Translations under genes and position numbers: made by a program | Shown: piece by piece, positions 1-4,457 of the stretch | Position numbering within the stretch: the first letter of the stretch is position 1 | Layout: each line of letters starts with the position of its first letter | DNA from: Nitrososphaerota archaeon | GTDB lineage: Archaea > Thermoproteota > Nitrososphaeria > Nitrososphaerales > JAGGXQ01 | Assembly: GCA_021162925.1 (NCBI GenBank) | Contig: JAGGXQ010000096.1 | Coordinates: forward strand, 1-7,215 | Direction of reading: 5' to 3' | DNA: 7,215 nt | Notes under the pieces: model-generated | Databases searched by the model: none | The model's input: only the letters and a program-made list of their open reading frames with translations | What the model was told of the DNA's origin: nothing

Positions 1-549
1 AAGGAGTTCGTGACCGCTTCTGGTTGCAGGCCTGGGGATAGGATATTCATGACCAAGAGCGCGGGCCTAGAAGGGACCTCGATACTATCGGAGCTCGTCG
101 AAGGGGCATCGGAAGGATTCGAGGAGTCCCTGAGCGTCGTCGATGAGGCGGTGGCTTCGTTCTCGACCGGATTGGTCCACGCGATGCACGACCCGACCGA
201 GGGGGGAATCTTGGGCGGTGTGTACGAGATGTCCCTGGCCTCCAACCTCGGCTTCACCCTTTACGAGGATAGGGTCCCGGTAGCCGAAAAGACATCGGAG
301 CTATGCTCGACCCTCGGGATAGACCCTTTAAAGCTGATATCATCGGGCTCCCTGCTGATATCCGTCGGCAGGGAAGACGAGAAGGAATTCGAGAGGGAGA
401 TGGAGGCGCGTGGCTTCGAGGTCAGTTGCGTGGGCGAGTTCACCGAGGGGCCCAGGGTCCTGAAGAGGAGGGATGGCGGGGCCGAGGTGGTGGGGGAGGT
501 GGTCGACGAGCTGTGGAGGGTCCTCTCGAGCCCAAAGCTTAAATATTAG
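1..549 (+). CDS. AIR synthase-related protein, HypE-like (C-terminal part; 5' end outside window)
   Basis: The reading frame is open from the first base (KEFVTASG...), so the gene starts upstream and only about 182 C-terminal residues are present. They match the C-terminal domain of the AIR synthase/HypE/ThiL superfamily: the segment GDRIFMTKSAGLEGTSIL opens the domain (bases ~34-87), and MHDPTEGG (bases 184-207) is the family's Asp-Pro-Thr-x-Gly-Gly loop, followed by a typical SSGSLLISV strand (bases ~343-369). In this superfamily the C-terminal domain helps bind ATP-activated substrates. True HypE, which dehydrates a carbamoyl group to cyanide for [NiFe]-hydrogenase assembly, ends in a conserved PRIC/PRxC-type cysteine tail. 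This protein ends SSPKLKY with no terminal cysteine, so it is better called a HypE-like paralogue of unknown substrate. The stop codon TAG (547-549) lies inside the first operator of the next gene. The family call is firm; the function is not known. Confidence 0.85.
   Translation, partial: KEFVTASGCRPGDRIFMTKSAGLEGTSILSELVEGASEGFEESLSVVDEAVASFSTGLVHAMHDPTEGGILGGVYEMSLASNLGFTLYEDRVPVAEKTSELCSTLGIDPLKLISSGSLLISVGREDEKEFEREMEARGFEVSCVGEFTEGPRVLKRRDGGAEVVGEVVDELWRVLSSPKLKY
538..547 (+). promoter_or_regulatory. TATA box of the metal-regulator/transport operon
   Basis: CTTAAATATT is preceded by an A-rich BRE-like stretch (CCAAAG, 532-537). Its centre lies about 26-27 bases before the ATG at 569, the normal archaeal TATA-to-start-site distance, so transcription would begin at or next to the start codon. 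It is embedded in the last codons of the HypE-like gene. The assignment rests on position and composition only. Confidence 0.65.
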
Positions 550-576
550 GTGTCGCCTAACTTAGGCGATGCCTAA
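546..576 (+). promoter_or_regulatory. Tandem palindromic operator, probable DtxR/MntR-family binding site
   Basis: Two 15-bp palindromes lie in a row: TTAGGTGTCGCCTAA (546-560) and TTAGGCGATGCCTAA (562-576), with centres 16 bp apart. Together they form a 31-bp near-perfect palindrome centred on base 561, with only two mismatched pairs (551/571 and 552/570). TTAGG...CCTAA half sites resemble the known DtxR/IdeR operator consensus. The first copy abuts the TATA box, and the second covers the predicted transcription start and the ATG at 569. A bound regulator would block transcription factor or polymerase access, which implies autoregulation and metal-dependent control of the whole operon. Binding by the adjacent regulator is inferred. 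Confidence 0.75.
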
Positions 577-982
577 CTTAACCCAGACCGAGGCGAACTA
601 CCTCAAGAGGATATACGTGAACAGCTTCGAAAAGAACTGGAGGGTCACCAGCGTAAGCCTGGCCGAGGAGCTCGGCGTGAAGGCCCCCTCCGTCGTAGAT
701 ATGCTGAAGAAGCTGGAGAGGAAGGGGCTGATAATCAGGATCAGGTGGTCCGAGGTCAGGTTGACCGATGAGGGGATCAAGGTCGTGAGGAAGCTGCTCT
801 ACAACCACAGGATACTCGAGCTTTACTTCTCAAAGGTCCTCGGCATGGACGCCGACGAATCCTGCAGGGAGGCGTCGAAGATAGACGCACTCATCGGGGA
901 CGAGGTCATAATCAGGCTCTGCGACCTGCTCGGAAGGCCCGATAGGTGCCCCCACGGCTTCCCGATATACGAGGTGTCCTAA
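569..982 (+). CDS. DtxR/MntR-family metal-dependent transcriptional regulator
   Basis: This 137-residue protein has the DtxR two-domain layout. A winged helix-turn-helix (about 5-70) has its recognition helix around KAPSVVDMLKKLERKGL (38-54), and Pro40 matches the thymine-contacting proline of DtxR. A helical dimerisation/metal domain (about 71-125) follows, then the CPHGFPI segment (127-133) common in the family. There is no SH3-like third domain, so the length is MntR-like. Aligned with DtxR without gaps in this region, His80, Glu84 and Cys99 occupy the ancillary-site positions His79, Glu83 and His98. The primary-site positions Cys102, Glu105 and His106 are Ser103, Asp106 and Ala107, so the usual EH motif is lost. 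It is the first gene of an operon with a metal ABC transporter and probably represses it in response to the transported metal. The ATG at 569 lies within the operator, has no Shine-Dalgarno sequence and sits ~27 bases after a TATA box, which suggests a leaderless mRNA. The family is clear; which metal is sensed is uncertain. Confidence 0.9.
   Translation: MPNLTQTEANYLKRIYVNSFEKNWRVTSVSLAEELGVKAPSVVDMLKKLERKGLIIRIRWSEVRLTDEGIKVVRKLLYNHRILELYFSKVLGMDADESCREASKIDALIGDEVIIRLCDLLGRPDRCPHGFPIYEVS
971..976 (+). promoter_or_regulatory. Ribosome binding site deciding the start of the binding-protein gene
   Basis: GAGGTG lies 8 bases before the GTG at 985, just ahead of the regulator's stop codon. It supports GTG 985 rather than the earlier in-frame GTG at 946, which would add 13 residues of non-signal-like sequence in front of the hydrophobic leader. 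Confidence 0.6.
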
Positions 983-984
983 AG

Positions 985-1836
985 GTGAAGCTCGGGTATC
1001 TCGTAGTTGCGGTGGTGATCGTATCGGCCCTGGCCTTCCTGTACTACACCTACGCATCCCCTAGGGCAAGCGTGGGCGGGGGGATCGTGGTCGCGGTCTC
1101 CATAGCGCCACAGGCCGACTTCGTGAAGCACGTGGCCGGGGATAGGGCCGAGGTGGTCGTCATGGTCCCCCCGAACGCGGATCCCCATACCTACGAGCCT
1201 ACGCCCAGCCAGCTCGAGAAGGTGAGCAAGGCGAAGATTTACTTCATGGTGGGCTCTGGGCTCGGGTTCGAGCGCGCCTGGATGGACAAGCTCGTGGATC
1301 TGAATCCTAACATGCTCTTGGTGAACGGGTCCGAGGGGATCTCATTGATGGACGGGGATCCACACGTGTGGCTATCCCCGAAGAACGCCAAGGTCATGGT
1401 CCTCAACTTCTACAAGGGGCTGGTGAAGGTCGATCCCGCCCATAAGGGCGAGTATAAGGAGAACCTGGATCGGTACCTGGAGGAGCTCGACTCCCTAGAC
1501 GCCTACATCAGGGATAGGCTGTCGGGATGCGAGGAAAGGGCGTTCTTGGTCTACCATCCGGCCTTCGGGTACTTCGCGAGGGATTACAACCTCACCCAGC
1601 TTTCGGTCGAGAGGGAGGGTAAGCCCCCGTCCCCCGCCACGATAGAGAGCTGTATCGAGCTGGCGAAGGAGCACCACATCTCCTACGTCTTCGTCGAGCC
1701 CCAGTTCCCGACCGAGCAGGCCAAGGTCATAGCCGAGGAGATAGGTGGGAGGATCGAGTGGCTCGACCCCATGCCTGAGGACTACGTCTCTGGGATGAAG
1801 CTGGTAGCCGATAGGGTTGCGGAGGAGCTCGGTTGA
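985..1836 (+). CDS. znuA: Metal (probably zinc) ABC transporter substrate-binding protein, ZnuA/TroA family
   Basis: This 283-residue cluster A-I (SBP_bac_9) solute-binding protein starts with Met-Lys and one hydrophobic segment (about 4-23). No lipobox cysteine follows, so it is probably held outside the membrane by an uncleaved signal anchor. The four metal ligands are visible: His68 in DPHTYEP, His127 in DPHVWLSP, His191 in VYHPAFGYF and Asp261 in LDPMPEDY. This His3Asp set matches TroA/ZnuA-type zinc proteins, whereas manganese proteins such as PsaA usually have Glu at the third position. The long His-rich loop of many ZnuA proteins is absent; only a short acidic stretch (about 114-125) is there. 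Cys182 and Cys223 are the only cysteines and could form a disulfide. The gene begins 2 bases after the regulator and is followed 1 base later by the ATPase, so all are co-transcribed. The function is secure; zinc rather than manganese is an inference from the ligands. Confidence 0.92.
   Translation: MKLGYLVVAVVIVSALAFLYYTYASPRASVGGGIVVAVSIAPQADFVKHVAGDRAEVVVMVPPNADPHTYEPTPSQLEKVSKAKIYFMVGSGLGFERAWMDKLVDLNPNMLLVNGSEGISLMDGDPHVWLSPKNAKVMVLNFYKGLVKVDPAHKGEYKENLDRYLEELDSLDAYIRDRLSGCEERAFLVYHPAFGYFARDYNLTQLSVEREGKPPSPATIESCIELAKEHHISYVFVEPQFPTEQAKVIAEEIGGRIEWLDPMPEDYVSGMKLVADRVAEELG
1821..1826 (+). promoter_or_regulatory. Ribosome binding site of the ATPase gene
   Basis: GGAGGA lies 11 bases before ATG 1838. 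It supports that start over the in-frame TTG at 1817, which lies upstream of this motif. Confidence 0.5.
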
Positions 1837-1837
1837 G

Positions 1838-2584
1838 ATGTGGGCCGTAAGGCTGGAAGGGGTCAGCGTGTCATTCGACGGCGTAAGGGCCCTAGAGGAC
1901 GTCAGCCTGACCGTAAAAGAGGGGGAGTTCGTCTCGGTGATAGGGCCGAACGGAGGGGGGAAGACTACCCTTTTGAGGGTCATCCTCGGCCTCTTAAAGC
2001 CCGATAGGGGTAAGGTCGAGGTCTTCGGGGAGAGGCCCGATAGGGTTAGGAAGCTCATCGGATACGTCCCCCAGCGGGTATCCTTCGACCCCAGCTTCCC
2101 GATAACCGTGTACGAGCTCGTGCTCATGGGCAGGTATAGGGGTCCGCTGAAGCCCTACACCGCGGAGGATAAAGCGGCCGTCGAGGCCATTTTGAAGGAG
2201 GTCGGAATCTACGATTTAAAGGGCAGGCTGGTCGGCGAGCTCTCCGGCGGGCAACTTCAGAAGGCGTTCTTGGCCAGGGCCCTCGTTAGAAAGCCGAAGC
2301 TGCTCCTCCTAGACGAGCCCACCGCGAGCCTGGACCCGAAGGCCAGGAGATCGCTCTACGAAATCCTCCACAAGCTCAAGGGCGGGATCACCATGATCCT
2401 GGTGACCCACGACATAGCAGCGGTCTCGATCTACGTAGATACGATAGCTTGCCTGAACCGCAGGCTCCACTACTACGGCCCCAAGGAAGGAGGGATCAAG
2501 AGGATCAAAGAGGTCTACGGCCATCCGGTCGAGCTCTTGTCTTTCGGTATGGGTGGTGAAGATGCTGGGGATGCTTCAGTATGA
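1838..2584 (+). CDS. znuC: Metal (probably zinc) ABC transporter ATP-binding protein
   Basis: This 248-residue ABC ATPase powers uptake through the permease encoded next. All nucleotide-binding motifs are intact: Walker A GPNGGGKTT (36-44), Q-loop VPQ (77-79), ABC signature LSGGQ (135-139), Walker B LLLLDEP (155-161) with catalytic Glu160, D-loop SLD (164-166) and switch His191 in VTHD. The second Gly in GPNGGGKTT in place of the common Ala, and the overall length, are usual for ZnuC/MntB-type proteins. The ATG at 1838 follows the stop of the binding-protein gene by one base. The 3' end overlaps the permease gene by about 23 bases, which points to translational coupling. It works on the cytoplasmic side as a dimer. 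The metal specificity comes from the partner proteins, not from this sequence. Confidence 0.92.
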   Translation: MWAVRLEGVSVSFDGVRALEDVSLTVKEGEFVSVIGPNGGGKTTLLRVILGLLKPDRGKVEVFGERPDRVRKLIGYVPQRVSFDPSFPITVYELVLMGRYRGPLKPYTAEDKAAVEAILKEVGIYDLKGRLVGELSGGQLQKAFLARALVRKPKLLLLDEPTASLDPKARRSLYEILHKLKGGITMILVTHDIAAVSIYVDTIACLNRRLHYYGPKEGGIKRIKEVYGHPVELLSFGMGGEDAGDASV

Positions 2585-3371
2585 GTTCGTGAGGAACGCG
2601 CTCATGGCCGCTATCCTAGCGGGCCTAGCCTGCGGCATAGTCGGAACTTACGTGGTGGTCAAGCGGATAGTCTTCATAAGCGGCGGGGTCGCCCACGCCA
2701 CCTTTGGCGGGATAGGCCTCGGCTTCCTCCTGGGGGTCGATCCCGTGCTCACCGCCATACCCTTCGGCATCCTCTCGGCCCTGGGCATAGGGTTCGTGAG
2801 CAGGAAGACCAAGGTCAGCGAAGACACCGCCATAGGGATGTTCTGGGCTTCGGGGATGGCCTTGGGGGTCATCCTGATCGGCCTGACCCCCGGATACAAA
2901 CCCAACCTGGTGGCGTACTTATTCGGCTCGATACTGATGGTATCTCACTCCGATCTGATGGTGATGCTGATCCTAGATGCCGCGATCCTGGTAGCTTTCG
3001 CCCTCTTTCACAGGGAGTTCCTGGCGATCTCGTTCGACGAGGAGTTCTCGGAGGCCATCGGGGTCCCGACGGACTTGATCTACTACATCTTCCTATCCCT
3101 GGTCGCGCTCACGACGATCCTGCTCATAAGGGTGGTCGGCGTGGTCCTGGTTTTGGCCCTGCTGACGATCCCGGTCGCGATATCCAGGAGGTTCGTGGGC
3201 GATCTGAAGAAGCTCTCGATCCTCTCGGCCATCTTGGCATCGGCCCTGACGCTCCTGGGCCTCCCGGTATCCTACGCCCTAAATCTGCCTTCGGGCGCGA
3301 CGATAGTCATGGTCTTGGTATTCGCATTCCTGCTATCCAGGCTTCTTCCAAGAAAGGGCCTCAGCCAATAG
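2562..3371 (+). CDS. znuB: Metal (probably zinc) ABC transporter permease, ABC-3 family
   Basis: This very hydrophobic protein of about 269 residues carries the ABC-3 signature features. They include KRIVFISGGVAHATFGG (34-50, with the conserved His45 near the channel), SEDTAIGMFWASGMALG (86-102), YLFGSIL (119-125) and VVGVVLVLALLTIPVA (191-206). Eight or nine membrane helices can be seen, roughly at 12-34, 46-58, 60-80, 91-108, 113-127, 131-149, 172-207 and 218-261. It forms the membrane channel for the metal delivered by the binding protein. The start is uncertain: GTG 2553, GTG 2556, ATG 2562 and ATG 2571 are all in frame. ATG 2562 is chosen because a GGTGG stretch (2552-2556) lies just upstream and the protein then begins close to the usual LQYEFVRNAL segment. 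The last 13 codons overlap the end of the phosphoribosyltransferase gene on the other strand. Confidence 0.9.
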   Translation: MLGMLQYEFVRNALMAAILAGLACGIVGTYVVVKRIVFISGGVAHATFGGIGLGFLLGVDPVLTAIPFGILSALGIGFVSRKTKVSEDTAIGMFWASGMALGVILIGLTPGYKPNLVAYLFGSILMVSHSDLMVMLILDAAILVAFALFHREFLAISFDEEFSEAIGVPTDLIYYIFLSLVALTTILLIRVVGVVLVLALLTIPVAISRRFVGDLKKLSILSAILASALTLLGLPVSYALNLPSGATIVMVLVFAFLLSRLLPRKGLSQ

Positions 3372-3977
3372 CTCCCTGACGTAATCGTCGTCGAGTTGCC
3401 TGAAGTCTTCGTAGAACTCCCCTATGGCGTAAAAGCTCCTCGGGGCTTCTAGGCAGACGACCTCGTCGACCTCCCCTTTCAGCTCCTCGACGACCGACTT
3501 CGGGCCGACGGGTATCGCGACTATGAGCTTCTTCGGCCCCTTCGACTTCACGGATTTTATCGCGGCTTTGATGGTGGCGCCGGTGGCGACTCCATCGTCG
3601 ACCAAGATAACGACCCTCCCCTTAACCCTCGCCTCCCCTCCAGCCCTGTAGGCCGAAACCCTCCTCTTTATCTCGGCGAGTTGCCTCCTCGCCTCCTCCC
3701 TGATGTATTCTTCGTCGACGCCCAGGAAGGACACTATGTCCTCGTTGAGCACTATGCTGCCGTCCTCTGCCACGGCCCCTATCGCGAGCTCCGAATTCCC
3801 CGGTGCCCCCAGCTTCCTAGGGACCACTACGTCTATGTCTGCTTCGAGCTCCTTCGCTATCTCGAACCCGACCTCGACCCCTCCCCTAGGGATCGATAGG
3901 ACGATGCAGTCCTCCCCCTTGAGCCGGGAAAGCCTTTCGGCGAGCCTCCTCCCCGCCTCCCTCCTATCTTTGAACAT
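3333..3977 (-). CDS. Phosphoribosyltransferase-domain protein
   Basis: This is a 214-residue type I phosphoribosyltransferase-fold protein. The PRPP-binding signature VILVDDGVATGAT is at 123-135, with the Asp-Asp pair 127/128 and the Thr/Gly phosphate loop. Upstream are SIPRGGVEVGFEIA (28-41) and VVPRKLGAPGNSELAIGAV (51-69), which mark the group of predicted phosphoribosyltransferases (COG1926-like) found widely in archaea and bacteria without a settled substrate. The charged stretch 88-111 is likely a helical hood. It is not recognisable as a specific purine or pyrimidine salvage enzyme. It has its own TATA box on the minus strand about 28 bases before ATG 3977, so a leaderless transcript is likely, although a GGAG (minus strand) ~10 bases before the ATG also exists. 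It is convergent with the transporter operon and divergent from the ferredoxin gene, so there is no operon clue to its role. Fold confidence is high, function low. Confidence 0.85.
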   Translation of the reverse strand: MFKDRREAGRRLAERLSRLKGEDCIVLSIPRGGVEVGFEIAKELEADIDVVVPRKLGAPGNSELAIGAVAEDGSIVLNEDIVSFLGVDEEYIREEARRQLAEIKRRVSAYRAGGEARVKGRVVILVDDGVATGATIKAAIKSVKSKGPKKLIVAIPVGPKSVVEELKGEVDEVVCLEAPRSFYAIGEFYEDFRQLDDDYVRELLAEALSWKKPG

Positions 3978-4000
3978 ACAACGGACTCTCCTTCTCCGCC

Positions 4001-4009
4001 GTTTTAAGG
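4001..4009 (-). promoter_or_regulatory. TATA box of the phosphoribosyltransferase gene
   Basis: Read on the minus strand this is CCTTAAAAC, centred about 28 bases before ATG 3977. It shares a 75-base divergent intergenic region with the promoter of the ferredoxin gene. Confidence 0.55.
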
Positions 4010-4021
4010 TTGATCCAAAGG

Positions 4022-4029
4022 GTTAAATT
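4022..4029 (+). promoter_or_regulatory. TATA box of the ferredoxin/oxidoreductase operon
   Basis: GTTAAATT is centred about 27 bases before ATG 4053, and no Shine-Dalgarno sequence precedes that ATG. This fits a leaderless mRNA and argues for ATG 4053 over the in-frame TTG at 4044. An 8-bp palindrome GAGGCCTC (4035-4042) lies between box and start; its meaning is unknown. Confidence 0.6.
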
Positions 4030-4052
4030 CTAGCGAGGCCTCTTTGCCTTTA

Positions 4053-4457
4053 ATGAAAAGGCTAGCCGTCCTAGATCCGGATAGGTGCACGGGCTGCCAG
4101 CTCTGCATGTTCGCCTGCAACAGGAGGTTCGGTGGGGGCGGCCTCAGCTACAGCGCCATAATGGTCAGGTCGAGCGGTGGGGTCGAGAGGGGCTTCGTCG
4201 TCGTGGTCTGCAGGGCCTGCCCAGACCCCCCTTGCGCCAAGGTCTGCCCCACCGACGCGCTCGTGCCCAGGAAGGGGGGAGGGGTAATGCTTAACCCGAA
4301 CAAATGCATAGGATGCGGCATGTGCTTGGAGGCCTGCCCGTTTAGAGCCATACAGTGGGATGAGCACACGAACAAGCCCATAGTATGCGTCCACTGCGGG
4401 TACTGCGTCGATTACTGCCCTCATGGCGTGCTGGGGATGGAGGAGTGGCCGAAATGA
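4053..4457 (+). CDS. Four-cluster [4Fe-4S] ferredoxin, electron-transfer subunit partner of the AOR-family enzyme
   Basis: This 134-residue protein has exactly 16 cysteines in four ligand groups: Cys12/15/18/22, Cys53/56/61/65, Cys85/88/91/95 and Cys112/115/118/122. This pattern predicts four [4Fe-4S] clusters in a polyferredoxin fold like HycB/DmsB-type subunits. The second group has the CxxCx4CxxxC spacing (CRACPDPPCAKVC) typical of that class. There is no signal peptide, so it is cytoplasmic. It overlaps the following AOR-family gene by four bases (ATGA), which implies co-translation and a complex. Small four-cluster proteins next to tungsten oxidoreductases are known, for example the WOR5 partner in Pyrococcus furiosus and the small subunit of Wor-type complexes. 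Its likely job is to carry electrons from the pterin enzyme to a soluble ferredoxin or another acceptor. The electron-transfer role is firm; the physical partnership is inferred from the overlap. Confidence 0.92.
   Translation: MKRLAVLDPDRCTGCQLCMFACNRRFGGGGLSYSAIMVRSSGGVERGFVVVVCRACPDPPCAKVCPTDALVPRKGGGVMLNPNKCIGCGMCLEACPFRAIQWDEHTNKPIVCVHCGYCVDYCPHGVLGMEEWPK
4439..4445 (+). promoter_or_regulatory. Ribosome binding site of the AOR-family gene
   Basis: GGAGGAG lies inside the end of the ferredoxin gene, 8-10 bases before ATG 4454. It supports that start instead of the upstream in-frame ATG at 4385, whose translation (MRPLRVLRRLL...) is out-of-frame ferredoxin sequence unlike any AOR N-terminus. 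Confidence 0.65.

Noticed and set aside
552..570. RNA hairpin or terminator at the 31-bp palindrome
   Set aside because: The inner arms TCGCCTAA/TTAGGCGA leave a one-base loop and no T-run follows. The predicted transcript starts at about 569, so a DNA operator explains the symmetry better.
946..984. Earlier GTG start for the binding protein, overlapping the regulator
   Set aside because: It would place MPPRLPDIRGVL before the signal segment. GTG 985 has a ribosome site at 971-976 and gives a normal Lys-plus-hydrophobic leader.
1495..2127. 210-codon open frame on the minus strand
   Set aside because: It is antisense to the end of the binding-protein gene and the start of the ATPase gene. 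Its PPPFGPITETNSP-type sequence is the well-known mirror of a Walker A region, and there is no promoter or family match.
4071..4424. 117-codon open frame opposite the ferredoxin gene
   Set aside because: The Ala/Val/Asp-rich composition is what the complement of cysteine-rich GC-rich coding gives. The plus strand has 16 correctly spaced cysteines.
4385..4453. Upstream in-frame ATG start for the AOR gene
   Set aside because: The added residues are translated out of frame from the cysteine-rich end of the ferredoxin gene. ATG 4454 has a Shine-Dalgarno sequence and the usual ATGA coupling.
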